Origin: Cannabis sativa
Taxonomy: Eukaryota > Streptophyta > Magnoliopsida > Rosales > Cannabaceae
Direction: 5' to 3'
Assembly: GCF_029168945.1 (NCBI RefSeq)
Contig: NC_083603.1
Coordinates: 16,740,001 to 16,804,000, forward strand
Length of the DNA stretch: 64,000 nt
Numbering within the stretch: position 1 is the first letter of the stretch; the number at the start of each line of letters is the position of its first letter. The notes under the pieces were generated by a model. The model worked only from the letters and a program-made list of their open reading frames with translations, was not told where the DNA came from and made no database searches. Below are positions 1 through 13,662 of this stretch, in pieces. Position numbers and translations under genes: made by a program.

Positions 1-3000
1 CTTTCATTGGTGATACCCGCAGGAAAACATGTTCCCCTGCCTGAAATGTAACATCTCTGTGCTTCGGATCAGCATAACTTTTCTGCCTGCTTTGAGAAGC
101 AAGCATCCGAGCCTTGATCTTATCAATAGCTTCATTGGTCTTCTGCACTAACTCTGGACCCAAGTACTTCCTTTCTCCCGTCTCGTCCCAATGAATAGGA
201 GAACGACATTTTCTACCATATAACATCTCATAGGGAGCCATCCTTATTGTACTCTGGTAGCTATTGTTGTAGGAGAATTCAATTAAAGGCAAGTACTTAC
301 TCCATGAACCCTCAAAGTCCATGACGCAAGCTCGCAGTAAGTCTTCCAAAATCTGAATAGTTCTTTCTGACTGACCATCAGTCTGAGGGTGAAAGGCTGT
401 GCTAAACTTCAACTTGGTACCCATAGCCTTCTGAAGACTCACCCAAAACTTCGATGTAAACTTTGGATCCCTATCTGACACAATAGATTTAGGGGCTCCA
501 TGGAGACGAACTATCTCTTTCACATACAATTCAGCGTACTGATCCACTGAATAAGTAACTTTCACTGGTAGAAAGTGAGCTGACTTTGTAAATCTGTCCA
601 CGATGACCCATACTGAATCATACATTCCCGTAGTTCTAGGCAAACCAGTTACGAAATCCATTGCAATGTCCTCCCATTTCCATTTAGGAAGGACTAAAGG
701 TTGCAGTAACCCTGCCGGCCTCTGATGTTCAGCTTTAATCTGCTGGCAGGTTAAACACTTGGACACGTAGTCCACCACATCTCTTTTCATCCCATACCAC
801 CAGAAGTAGGGTTTCAAATCTTGATACATTTTGGTGGTTCCCGGATGCAATGAATAAGGCGTGGTATGAGCTTCATCAAGTATCTCTTTCTTAAGCTCAA
901 AACATTAGGAACACAAACTCGAGCTTTGTATAACAACATTCCACTGTTCGGGACTGAAAAGCCTCTAGGCCGACCAGCCATTACTTCATCTCAAACCTTA
1001 ACTAGCTCGGGATCCTCCAGTTGTGCCTTTCTATTCCTCTCCAACAGATCAGACTGAAGTGTTAAATTATGTAATTTCCCGACCACGAACTCAATCCCGG
1101 CACTAACCATTTCAGAGGCTAGTTGAGGGGCTACCATAACCGTGGTATAAACTTGCCCGGGACCTTTTCTGCTTAAAGCATCGGCCACAACATTGGCCTT
1201 CCTGGGGTGATATAAAATTTCATAGTCGTAGTCCTTAATCAATTCCAGCCATCTCCTCTGTCTCATGTTCAGATCCTTTTGGGTGAAAAAGTATTTGAGA
1301 CTCTTATAATCAGTATAAATCTCACACTTTTCACCGTAAAGATAATGTCGCCATATCTTTAGAGCAAAAACCACAGCAGCAAGCTCTAAGTCATGAGTTG
1401 GATAGCGCTGCTCATAATCTTTCAGTTGACGAGAGGCATAGGCTATGACTCTGTCAGCTTGCATCAGAACACATCCCAGACCCTGTCTGGATGCATCACA
1501 ATACACCACAAATTTCTCTTGATCTGATGGCAAAGCTAACACTGGAGCTGTTATCAAACGTTGCTTCAACTCCTGAAAACTTGTTTCACACTTATCTGAC
1601 CACACAAATCTTTGATTTTTCTTGGTCAATTCGGTTAGGGGCATAGAAAGTTTAGAAAATCCTTCGACGAAACGCCGATAATACCCTGCTAAACCGAGAA
1701 AACTTCGAACTTCCGTCACAGACTTGGGCCTCGGCCAGTTCTTCACTGATTCTACCTTGTTTGGATCAACCAAAATTCCATTCTTCCCAACAATATTACC
1801 CAGAAAAGACACTTCAGACAACCAGAATTCGCACTTCTTGAACTTTGCATACAACTTGTGATCCCTAAGTCGCTGCAATACCATTCGAAGATGATGCTCG
1901 TGCTCCTCTTCTGACTGAGAGTATACAAGAATGTCATCGATAAACACTATAACGCAGTTATCGAGGAAATCCTTGAATACCCTATTCATGAGATCCATAA
2001 AGGCCGCAGGAGCATTAGTCAATCCGAATGACATTACCAGAAACTCATAGTGCCCATATCTGGTTCTAAAAGCAGTCTTCGGTATGTCTTCCTCTCGAAT
2101 TCTGAGTTGATGATAACCAGACCGTAAATCAATCTTCGAAAACACTGTCTTTCCCTGAAGCTGATCGAACAGATCGTCGATTCTGGGCAACGGGTACTTT
2201 TTCTTAATCGTCAGCTTGTTTAGTTCCCGATAATCAATACACATTCTGAGGGAACCATCCTTCTTTTTCACAAACAGAACCGGAGCTCCCCAGGGCGATA
2301 CACTGGGTCGGATAAACCCAATGTCAAGCATCCCCTGAAGTTGTAACTTAAGCTCCTTGAGTTCTGCTGGCGCCATCCTATATGGAGCTTTAGAAACAGG
2401 TTCGACTCCAGGTGCCAAATCAATTACAAAATCAATTTCTCGCTGTGGCAGCAATCCCGACAACTCCTCGGGAAACACGTCGAGAAAATCTCTTACCACC
2501 CTGACTGCCTCAGGCCCAAATGGTTCAGGTCTGCTGGAGTCAATTACCACTGCTAGAAATCCTACACAGCCACTATGTAGTAAATCTCTAGCCCTCAATA
2601 CAGAAATAACCGGGATCTGAGACCCCTGAACTGATCCAACATAAACAAATGGATCTTCACCTTCAGGCTGGAAAGTCACCATTTTCCGCTTACAATCTAT
2701 ACTGGCCGAATACTTGGACAGAAAATCCATTCCCAGTATAATGTCAAACTCAATTAATTCCAGTTCTATAAGATCAGCGCTCAACTCCCTATCTTCGATC
2801 CTAATTGGCATAGACCTAATGCGCCTATTAGAGATAACCAATTCCCCGCTAGGCATTAGGGTTCCAAACCGTCTTTCTAAAATATCACAAGGCCTACCCA
2901 AAAGATCAATTACTCTTGTAGCTACATATGAGCGTGTAGCTCCCGAGTCAAATAAAACTGTAAACAATAAGTTATTGACGGGAAGCTGACTTGTCACAAC

Positions 3001-4005
3001 AGAAGGACTGGCTGCAGCATCAGCTTGGGTGATGGCAAACACTCGAGCAGGAACCAGTTTCACCTCAGCTCTTGGCTCCTCTTTCTTTGCCTGGGGGAAA
3101 TCTTTCTTGAAATGCCCCACCATGCCACACAGGACGCATGTCTTTCGGTTACACTCTCCCGGATGATGTTTCTTGCACCGTGGACACTCAGGGTAAGAGT
3201 AACCCTGGCGTCCACCTCTGCCTTGGTTCCCACGAAACCGCCTACTTTGCCCCGAGCCACCAGAAACTGGAACAACTTTTCTTTTCTGCTCGGTTGTGGA
3301 ATCACCACCATCCCTACCATAAACAGGAGTAGGAACAGTGAGAGTTCCACCAACACTCGGAGTCACCCGAGGCTCCTGAAGGAATTTCACTGCACCCTCG
3401 GCTCTCAAAGCCTTTTCAACCATCTCTGCATATGTGGTTCCCTCAGTAGTAGTAATAACCAGATCATGTCTAATCTTTGCACTCAAACCCGCCAAATATT
3501 TTTCTTTCTTACTGAAGTCGGTTGGCACAATTCCCGCTGCAAGCTTGGCCAAACGGTCAAACGTGGTCGTATACTCTGTAACCGACATTCCCTCAGTTTG
3601 AACCAATTCGGTGAACTCTTTCCGCTTTGCACTGCGGACTGCTTTGTTGTAATACTTGGAGTTAAACAACTCCTTGAATTCTTCCCAGGTCATCACTGTG
3701 ACGTCCCGAGTGAGGGTTATCAACTCCCACCACACGAGAGCGTCTTCCTGAAACTGAAAAGTGGCACATGTCACCCGGTCATTACCAACCACTCCCATAA
3801 AATTGAGGATACGATCAATCACTGAAAGCCACTGCTCGGCCTTCATCACATCAGGACCTCCCAGAAACACTGGAGGTGCTTGCTTCTGGAATCTTTCATA
3901 CAACGGCTCCATACGGTTGCCAACAACAGGTTGTTCTGCTGGCACCGCTGGAACGGCTACGGCCTGAACCACTTGAGGAGGCTGACCAGGAGGATCCTGC
4001 TGCCT
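1..4005 (-). pseudogene. gag-pol polyprotein of element A, broken
   Basis: The long open stretch 3972-991 (993 codons) reads in order: gag domain (about residues 40-150), Cys/His zinc knuckle (282-296), aspartic protease with DSGA near 341, reverse transcriptase with FIDD near 676, and RNase H starting near 821. It ends at a TGA at 991-993 where D and F have an arginine codon. Below that, integrase continues to position 1, with a further 1-bp length change near 895-905 relative to F. The zinc knuckle has lost its last cysteine (KKDF; sister copies end in a cysteine). The true gag start is missing, deleted at the junction with B. The polyprotein would encode capsid and replication enzymes of the retrotransposon; as it stands it cannot make a full product. 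Confidence 0.9.
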
Positions 4006-5259
4006 ATAAACTAATATTTATTAATTTAACCATACAAAGTATCATATTTATTAATTTAACCATACAAAGTATCATATTTATTAATTTAACCATACAAAGT
4101 ATCATAATTAACAAATATGCCCCTATTAAATCTTTCTTTACAATTTCGCCCTTACTTAGTGAAAAATTCACAAATAGACATAGTCTAATTTGAGAATTAT
4201 AATTGATTAATCAAAACCAATTACATGAGTCTTACAAGCAATATTATCTCAACTAGTGCAGGGACCATGGGTCTATAAAACCGAGCTTCCAATAAGTAGA
4301 TCAAGAATTTATTACTAAAATTCACTAACTTATTAATTCTTCGTTGAATCCACGCATAGAACTTAGAATTGCACTCTCAGTTATATAGAATGCTCTATAT
4401 GTTCCACCATATAGACACATCATTAGTTATCCATTGTTATAATCCTAATTTGATCACTGATCCTCTATATGAATGATCTACACTGTAAAGGGATTATATT
4501 ACCGTTACACCCTACAATGTATTTATTCCTTAAAACACTTGACCCCGTATAAATGATATTTCAGCTTATGTGAAATGAGTACTCCACCATTTATGTTCGT
4601 TTGGTCAAGCTCGAAGGAGATCATCCTTTGCTTACTATTCGCCAGATAGAAGCTATAGATTCCATGTTTATGATAGCGCTCCCACTCAATTGCACTACCG
4701 TGTTCCTAAAATGTACGTATCACCCTGACCTAAAAGTAGGCTTAACTAACAAATCAAAGAACACGAATAGCCTCTCGAGATTGAGCCTAATCATATTAGG
4801 ATTAAGATCATTTGATCTAGGATCAACTAGGCGATATTGACTTGAACAGATATTACGGTAAGTTTAATAAATCTAAGTCAAAGTTCCATATCGGTCCCTT
4901 CCGATGCATACTCCATGCATCCAACCTGAGCTTTACTTTAACCAATGCTCTCAAAAGAACATAGCATTTCTCCAAATGCAAGTAAACTCTGTTGTAGATT
5001 AACATATCAGTAAAACCCTATGTCTGATAAATCTAGGAAACTTTATTCACATAGTCATGTTTACTTTCCAATGTGTTGACGACACAATAAACAGGATCAA
5101 GTATGTGAAAAGGGTTTCAGATGAATTTATACATTATGTACATATAATCATGAAATAAATCATGTGAACCATGCAACATTAAATGTTATTTCTGATCTAT
5201 ATTAATAAGTAAATCTGATTATATTGAAATGAGTTTTATTTAGGGCATAAAACCCAACA
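4006..5259 (-). repeat. Left (3') LTR of element B, truncated
   Basis: The LTR start lies at 5259 (TGTTGGG on the minus strand), directly next to the polypurine tract AAGTGGGAGTTT. About 1250 of roughly 1890 bp are present. The missing part is the far end, which contains the TATA box and transcribed region in C. At the truncation point lies a perfect three-copy 30-bp repeat. Confidence 0.85.
4014..4103. repeat. Perfect 3 x 30-bp tandem repeat
   Basis: Three identical 30-bp units (beginning ATATTTATTAATTTAACC) sit at the broken end of the B LTR. Elements C and E have one copy of the corresponding sequence. The triplication is therefore specific to this copy and lies within ten bases of the deletion junction with element A. 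Confidence 0.95.
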
Positions 5260-8200
5260 AACTCCCACTTGCACTAATATAAAACAAAAAGTGGGTTTCA
5301 AATAATCTCAACACCTCGATATACAAATCAAGTGTAGTAGTAGTAAACTCCTCGTTAATCACAAACTTTTCTTCACCATTACTCTTCCTTAATCACAAAA
5401 TCATTGATAATGTGAAATTTCTCTCTATATGTCTACTCTCTTGGGATACTGGATTCTATATCTTTGGCAAGTACTTTTGGTTAATCAGGAAATTAACAAT
5501 AGTAGTTGAGGCAATTTGGAATGGTGCCAAAAAATGTATAGAACTTTCCTTAGACTGAATAAGTACCTTTCCTGCAACTTTAACATTCAGTCCCTTGCTG
5601 GTAGACCTAGAGACTTCAGATAGGTTTTTACACTTCTCCAAAATCACTATTCCACCCCCAGAGTAACCACCATCTTATCAGAAAGATTTTCTAGCACAAA
5701 GGAAAATTTCGAAATCTGATGTGGTGTAGTCTAAGAGTTTTAAACACACTCTTATAGACTAACATATAGTTCCTCTTCTTAATCTTAGGATTTATTTGAT
5801 TGTCTTCCAATGTTCTTCTCCTGGATTAATCTGATACCTACTTATTACTCCCACTCAACAGCAGGTGTCTGGTCTAAGGCATACAAAAGCATATCTAAGA
5901 CCTCTCACTGTTGATTTAAGAAATTCTTTCATGGCTTTATCTTTTCTGGAATAGTTGAGACTTTTCCTTAGATAAATAAAATCTATGCCTAGAAGTCGAG
6001 AAGCTTCTATAGATTGCCATTAGAAAGAAAATGCTTCAGCATCTTACTAAAGTAAGTTGCTTGAATTAGAGTAAGTAATTACCAGGTATACCACAAGCCA
6101 TAGGTTTAGATAAACTCAAACCTATAATACTAGGAACAGGAAGTTTTGTTAAGTCCATTGAATGGACTTATAAATGAAAATTTCCTTTTATGTCCTTGTA
6201 ATAGAAAACTTTAGGTTATTCCATGTGACTGGATTAAACCATAGTTCTATTGGCTTTTCTTCTTAGTTTCTTATCTTGACAATCCATTACTTGTTTAAAC
6301 TCACAATGGATTTAAATCACTAGTGTCTTCCAAGAAGGTGAGTTCCTAGAAACTCTCCCACTACGACAAGGTACCGTGAATTATGTCAAAGAAAACTAAA
6401 TGGTATTGATCTCTTCGGTTGTGACAAGACAACAGAGGCAGTGGGATCATCATTTGTTAAATAAGATGATAGAACACTTTTGGAATCAAGAAAAATATCT
6501 CCTTTATTTGCTACTATATTTTCAGACTTAGTCATTTTCTTAGAAAAGTAGTATTTGTTTGAACAAACACTTTCTTATATATTGACAATGGGATGGTCCA
6601 CCCCTAATCCCTTAGAATAGCTAACAAACCATGGTTAACAGTTCTAGCTTTTCTTAAGATTTTGATTAGGTCATCCATGAATCTAGTAATTATTTACATT
6701 AAGTATACAACCATTACATCATTCTGAAATTGTATTACCATAGAAGAATTTAGGCAACGACTAGTAACTAATCATCAATATGCAACTCGAAATTTCTGGG
6801 GAGGTAAGTTTGGATATAATTCAAAAATCAATTTAATGATCTTTGAACTGCATATCTACTAACTATTTCTCCACCCCTATCAGTTCGCAAGATCTTTAAC
6901 CACTTACCTTAATGGTTTTAACCATTGCTAGAAATTAATGAAATTTTTCAAACATTTCAAATTTCTTGCTAAAAGGTATAATGTAGAGTTATCGTTCTAA
7001 GAATACAACGAAAAACTCATATCCACCCCTGAATGTACATCCATCTGCGAATGAGATGAACTACTTTCAGTGGATATAGGCATATTAACTCTTTGCAGAG
7101 ATTGATCTTGTCAAATCCACTATGAACAAGATACAAATGCCATAGATTAAAAAAAAAATGTGGTAGTGTCTTTTGATGACTTAGGTTTAGTTACATCAAA
7201 GAATTCTTAGAATAGTGCAAGTGGATCCTGGTCACAGAATACCTAACTCATATTCCATACAGTTTGAATCCATTAATAGAAGATGGATATTAAACCCTTG
7301 TGAATGTGTAACTGTATTGTATTCTGGAATTAGAAATATAAGAAAATTTCTATTTGGAATCTAAAATTAAAGTCAAAGACTTAAATTTATACCAAATATA
7401 ATGAGTAATTCTTTCTTGGACCACCACTACTAATTTAACTCTAAGTCTGATTTGCCCGTACAAGTAGGAGATTTCTAAGATTGAAGATTTATATCAATTG
7501 GGAATAGAATTTCGGGATTATAATCATATGCGTCATTTAATTTCTTAAGAGAAAATATAGAATGACATGAAATGATTTAAAGACCATTCATCCAATGATA
7601 TGTTATTGAGCTAATTCGAAATGAATAAGCTAAGAGGAATTAGGATAATTTCGTTTAAAAATAAGAATCCAACGATGCTTCGATTAGCGAAAGTCAAAGT
7701 AATCTTATTTATATATAATATTCTTGTTTCATATTGTAAAAATACTAGTCTAAGGTGTCATCAATTGATGAACAGTTAGATGTTGCATATACAATATTTA
7801 TCATTCGAGATCTTACACTATTATGTATGTCTAATGGTGAAAATCTATTAGGGATTTATCTCATTAGAAAAGCAAACATGTTAGATCAACAATGAAGATT
7901 TGAAATTAAACTACAATTTAATAACAGAAAATAACATGGTTCAATATAAATTCATACACGATTCAGAAATTATTAAACATATAGCAAGTAGGAATGACAA
8001 GTGAAAATACTAAAACATACAATCCTAAATAATTTCCAAGGTTTTCAACAAACTGATACAGTGTCCCGGTAGGCGAGAGTCAAAATATCATTCATTGAAT
8101 AGAGTTGTCAGCTCATCTAAAATGCAAACCATTCTAGCAACCTTTTATTCGATCAAAATAAGAATCGAACGTTGTCCCGGTAGGCGAGAGTCAAGGTTAT

Positions 8201-11200
8201 TCTCATTTTATGAGCTTCCACCATTGTTTCATGTTTCATAAGTTTATCTCTAAGTAGTCACCGTAGGGGAGAGTCTAATAGAGACGAAAACTTATAAAAC
8301 ACTTATCAAATGAGATCTTACGGTGTTAAATGCGTTCAACGAATAACCATCCATAGGGGGACGAAGTCTAGCGTCTCGAGGTTATATTGAAAACATTTAA
8401 CTTTTGTAAGACCAACAATGGAGATCGAATATCTTAATAATAATAAAGCTCATTATTTAAAGAGAGTTGTATTTTCTTTGATACTTATTTTAATTTATTT
8501 ATTTTAAATATATATTTATTTAATTAAAATTTCCAATTTAGAATGAAAAATTCTAAATATAAATTTTAATTTAATATTTATAAATTTTACTTAGATGGAT
8601 ATGAAAATAACATGAATTATTTCCATCTTAGTAATAATTTCCAATAAATATTTAGAAAAATATTCAATTTAAGTTGTTACAAAATTAATTTAAATTAATT
8701 TACAACTCAAATTTAATTTTCTATAAATATATATTTCATTTCGAAAAATTAAAGTATTCTAGGACACAATTTTCGAAAATGCATGTTAAAATAAAAAATT
8801 AATCCTGGAAAAATTATTCTAATTTAATGTTGGCCCAAAATTAATTAATAAAATTAATTTACAACAAAAAATATAATTTTCCTATTTAATTAAGTATATA
8901 AGAAAATTTTCAAATATTTAAGTATGATGATGAAAATCAACTTAAATATTAATTTTCTATTTAATTAAATATACTAGAAAAATACTTCAAGCAAAAATAT
9001 CATCTATCTAGATTTTCCTTTGACTAATTAATTCAATTTCTAATAATATACTTTAATTCAATTTATTTTAAATTAATCAATAAATGAAAAAAATCATTGA
9101 TTTAAGTTGATCCAAGAATTAATTAAAATAAATAATTAATTTACAACTTAATCTATTTTTCAAATAAAATTCGAAATTCTAGCATTTAAGAAATGCAATT
9201 TCGAAATTTGATTAATAAAATAAAGAAAAAAATATATTTTGAAAATTATTTAAATTTAGTTGAAAAAATAAATTTCAACTAAAAATAATTTTCTATTTAA
9301 TTAAGTGTCATGAAAATGAAATATTTAAGTATCATGATGAAAATCAACTTAGATATTTAATTTTCAAATTAATCAAATGTATTAAATTCAAGAAATAAAT
9401 AATTAAGTGTGGAGAAGGCTTAATTATTAATCTCTAGTTTAATACTAGGAAAAAATATACTTAAAATAAATTGTACAAAAATTAATTATTTAAATAATTA
9501 ATTTCACAATTTATAATATTTTCCTATTTAATATTAGAAATAATAAGTAGTCTAGAAATAACTATCTAGAAAATATCTTATTTGACTAAGTATCTTTTCC
9601 ACAAAATTTGAAAAAATATCTAATTCAAGTTGTATTAGAAAAAATCTAGAACTTAAATATTTTCAAATTTAAATTTAATTAAATATCAAAAATTAAGTTG
9701 TAACCACTTAATTTAAAAATATTCCATTTTAAGTTAATATTCGAAAAGATATTAACTTAAAAAAAATATCTAAAATATTCCATTTTAAGTTAATATTCGA
9801 AAAGATATTAACTTAAAAAATATCTAAAGAATCTTAATAACCAATGCCTAAAATTCCTCAACTTAATTTTGAATTTTTAAATCCAAAAGATATTCAGATT
9901 TAAGTTGGTTAGTTGTAGATAACTAAATATCAACTTAAATAGGAATATTTAATGAAAAATTTAAATTAAGCTTCAGAAAGAATCTAGATGGTTATAATTC
10001 TATATTTAATTAAATACAAGAAAATACATATAGTTTAGCTTAGAATAAAGAATTCTTTAAACTATAATTTTCTTAAATTAATTTCAAAATAAATGAAATT
10101 AATTATGTTGCTAATCAATTTTATTAGGTTAAACTAGTTTAATTAACCTAGTACAGTCATTCAAATCAGGCAAATGGGCCTTCACAATTTGGGTGGTTCA
10201 TGTGAGGGGGTGTTGGGTTCAGTATGTCGTACCCACTACTATGGCTCCCAACTCTCACACAAGGCCCAAAAGAGAGGAATTTAACCTTAATAAGAACAAC
10301 TGCTATTAATTGAATAGGCCCAAAAACTAAATGGGCCTAAATAAATTCTATCAAGAACTATGATAATCTATTTTAGCAACAACAACTTATATGCATCTAT
10401 AATAAAATTAAACACATAGGCTCACACAGGCACACTTTGGATGGGTCCTATCATGTTGCTAGGTCATACACAAATGAAAGAAGATTGTAAATATACCTGT
10501 TACAAATTATTATCTTGACCAAGGGAGCCATTAGATCAATATATCTGGCAAAAGGTAACCATGGCTATTTGCAATCAAGTAATAATAGGTTTTAAAAACT
10601 TACACACAAGCTAAAATACATACTCCTGCAACAAGGTTAGCTGGATAGTTGGATGTAGGATTTATTTAATTTTAAATTAAATTATTAATTTCGAAAAAAT
10701 TAATAATAAAAAAAAATTCGAAAATTTTAAAAAAATTTGAAAAATTCGAAATTTTAAAAAAAAATTTAAATTTAAAATTAAACCTACAATTTTGAAAAAT
10801 TAGGTTTCAACCAACCTAAATATCATTTCAAAATTTGTTAACTACTTTTAAAAATTAAATGTTATTTCATAAATAAAAATTAAATAAAAAATTAAAAAAG
10901 ATAAATGATTATCTTTTTCAGATTTTAAATGTAATTTAAATAAATAAAATAACAAAATTTAAAAGTTAGCAAAATATCTTACATCTTTTTAAAATTACAT
11001 GATTATAGTTATCTTATTTTAAATTTAAATAAGGTCAAATTATTTAAAAAAAAAGATAAATTTAAAATATTTAAAATCTGACCTTAAATTTAAAAATAAG
11101 ATAAGATATAATCAAATTCAAAAATAAGATAGATTATTAAGCAAAAATAAGATAGACACTAACTATTTTTAAATTCAAATTACACTAATATCTTGAATTA

Positions 11201-11666
11201 AATTTAAAAAATATTAAATTAATTCATAATGGTAATTCGAATTCAATTAGGAATAGTAATAGTATAAATATAGAACTACACAAAAAATCGGAAGTTAATT
11301 CCATGAAAAAGCATGAAAAATCGAAGGAAAACGAAAAAATTGCGAGCTGTACGGACAGTTTTCGCGTGCGCATGAAAATTTCAGCACAACTCCGTTTTTT
11401 TCGAATCTTCAAAAAATAATAACTAATTCAAATTAAATCGAAATTGAGTTCTGTAAAAAAAGTAACTTGCTTAATTTTTTCCATACTATCCAATAAAAAT
11501 AAATCCAGAAACAGATATTCAATTATTTTTAACGAAAATTCACAAACACCAATCAATCATCAAATAACACTCAATACAACATGATACCATCCAAAAACAA
11601 ACAAACAATCGTTTTAAAGTCCAAATTTCTTGCAAGTAAATCAATTACCATGGCTCTGAGGCCAGT
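5260..11666 (-). other. Internal region of element B: noncoding, with gag-pol relics
   Basis: About 6.4 kb of AT-rich sequence with no gene. From the right (5') end: primer-binding site, AT-rich leader, the repeated leader motif near 8062-8083 and 8173-8194 (with degenerate copies near 8250-8273 and 7678-7695), then relics of integrase (about 6850-7120) and RNase H-side sequence (about 5840-6000), then the polypurine tract. All have counterparts in E in the same order. The similarity to C shows that these are decayed copia pol sequences. Confidence 0.8.
11652..11664 (-). other. Primer-binding region of element B
   Basis: The minus strand reads TGGCCTCAGAGCC two bases inside the LTR end. It is identical to that of C and differs at two positions from the initiator-Met complement TGGTATCAGAGCC found in the Tekay elements. 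Confidence 0.7.
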
Positions 11667-12075
11667 TGTTGGAATTTATTTTACCAGGATCTTAGATCTA
11701 CTCACATGTATGTTGATTAACACCCTAAATATGAACTTTCTAAAACGATGAAATAAACACATATAAAGTTTAGGAAACCTTACATTGGGTGCAGCGGAAT
11801 ATAATGACTCCTTCCGTTCAGATATCTAGCCCTTGATTCCTTTCTGTAGCAGAGCATTATCAATATCTGAACCTGGATCTCTTTCTCTGAATCTTTGATG
11901 CTGAAACTCCTTCTTGCTGAAAGTCTTTCTTCACGATCTTCCTCACTATGATTGAGGTATCACTTGCTGTGTGTGGGCACTACTCTTACACTAAGAATTT
12001 CGAAATCTCAATGAGGAAGAGAGAGAGAGTGGGTTCGGCCAAAGATAGGGAGAGAGAAGGCTCAGTTTTTTCTGA
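11667..12075 (-). repeat. Right (5') LTR of element B, 3' fragment
   Basis: This matches the last approximately 400 bp of the C LTR (28075-28486) in reverse complement, including the GA-rich tract and the ...CCAACA terminus. The boundary with G is approximate because similarity fades over about 30 bp. Confidence 0.75.
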
Positions 12076-13662
12076 ATGAAAAAGTAGAAAATTTAAGTGT
12101 AAAGCATGATTCTTAGGTTGAGCAAAGCTAGAGTTTTCTTATGCAAAAGTTTGGTTTTCAACATGAAAATTGTATAATCTGTTGCTGTGATGTTGTTGAT
12201 ATTTTTGGTTGTTTTCAGAAGCTATTCTAAGCATGTTTAAGTAAGTTTAGATTGGTTTGAATACATGTTAGGTGATTTTACTCAAGTTTGAGTTTAGAAC
12301 TCAAAGCTTGAGCTTTAATGGTGATTTTCGTTTCTGTGCTTTCTGGGTGAGTTTAATGCCTTAGAAATGTTATTTGGGCCATATGGAGTAGGTCTGGAAG
12401 GTTTGAATTGATTTTGAGTTGATTTGAGCAAGATATGAATTTTTGAGGTTGCTGCCTACGAGGAACCGGAATTCCGGTTGTGCATCCAGAATTCCAGATG
12501 GGGTTCTGAATTTTCCCAGAACCGGAATTCCGGTTGGGCAACCGGTTTGCCGGTTGGGGAAAATTCTGAAACACTGGATTTCCTCGATTTTATGTTTTTG
12601 GGGGTGTTGCCATGCTTTTTATCGATAGGGAAACTTTTAGTTCCTAGTTTAAGTCCCCGGCAAGTGATTTAGCGTGTCACTTATAGTGTTGTGATTTTTA
12701 TGGTTTAGGAGCACATGTCCGTAGCGCGATTAAGTTCCAGTCAGGTTGACCGGCACACCTGAATTCGGAATCCAGGTAAGATTAGTATAACAGTATGCAT
12801 ATGTAGATTACATGTTTAGTGTGCATGTAGGAAGCCTGTTAGATGAAATTAGTTATGTATGTTGGCTTCGAACCATCCAACCCTGTCACGTCGGTACAGG
12901 CTGGAGTATGACCAGCAGCCGGAGTATGACCGGTTCGACCAATCAGGCTGACACTTAGGTTGGTGGTTCCGTACTATTGACGTATCGCGTCGGTACAGGC
13001 AAGAGTATGACCAGCAGCCGGAGTATGACCGGTTCGACCGATCAGGTGGATACTGTAACACGTCGGTACAGGCTGGAGTATGACCAGCAGCCGGAGTATG
13101 ACCGGTTTGACCGATCAGGCTGTTACTTGTCAATAGTACCGTCCCTATGAACGTTCAGAACTCAGTATCGTGTTGGACACGGCAGTAGTGGGACTCAGTA
13201 TCGTGTTGGACATGGCAGTTAGGGTTATGATTAGGGGTATGGGCGTCTGATCATGACTGGGATTTATGTATGATTATTATTATGCTTTTCTTACTGAGTC
13301 TGTCGACTCACAACTCTACGTTTATGTGTAGGTAAAGGCAAGGCTAGAGCTGATGGACCGTGAGCGAGCTTATGAAGATTGTACATGTCGGGGCGGTTAG
13401 GCCTGGAGCGTACGATCCTCGGGACAGCAAGGCTATTTTGTAACTAGTCGCTAGGCGACAATTATTTTGTATAAACAGTTAACTCTTTTGTAAATGATTT
13501 TGTAATCGGGATCCCGAGTCTTTTGTAATATTATTTTATAAGTTTAATTAAAAAGCAAAAATTTTAATTAATCACGTTTTCCATAAACCTCGTTGATTAG
13601 CAACGAGCTGCACAGCATGTTTAAAAATCACGTAATACGCCTATGTTAGTTAGGGTGTTACA
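12076..13662 (+). repeat. G: divergent gypsy LTR, 5'-truncated, inside the right LTR of B
   Basis: Plus-strand sequence resembling the last two thirds of the D LTR. It shares a paired ACCGG..CCGGT palindrome block (12474-12560), the start of the last quarter (GTGTAGGTAAAGG near 13325), a GGGATCCCG block (13508-13516) and the terminus GGGTGTTACA (13653-13662). Similarity to the A, D and F LTRs is clear but much lower than among those three, so G is from a related family. The first approximately 600 bp are missing and about 430 bp of the B LTR are also missing at this point, so a deletion probably removed both. No internal retrotransposon sequence is attached, making it a solo-LTR remnant. Confidence 0.7.
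12887..13125. repeat. Three-copy minisatellite in LTR G
   Basis: A unit of about 62 bp beginning CACGTCGGTACAGG and containing GGAGTATGACC occurs at 12887-12950, 12986-13048 and 13059-13124, separated by short unrelated spacers. The half-unit GAGTATGACC occurs twice in each copy. A separate two-copy repeat follows at about 13160-13216 (CTCAGTATCGTGTTGGACA). The A, D and F LTRs do not have this repeat at the equivalent position. Confidence 0.9.

Noticed and set aside
3025..3825. 266-codon plus-strand frame in element A
   Set aside because: It lies antisense to gag-protease; similar shadow frames occur opposite gag in F and D.
12076..13662. G as an intact solo LTR with target duplication
   Set aside because: Its first part is missing and the flanks are not adjacent in the B LTR, so no duplication can be shown.
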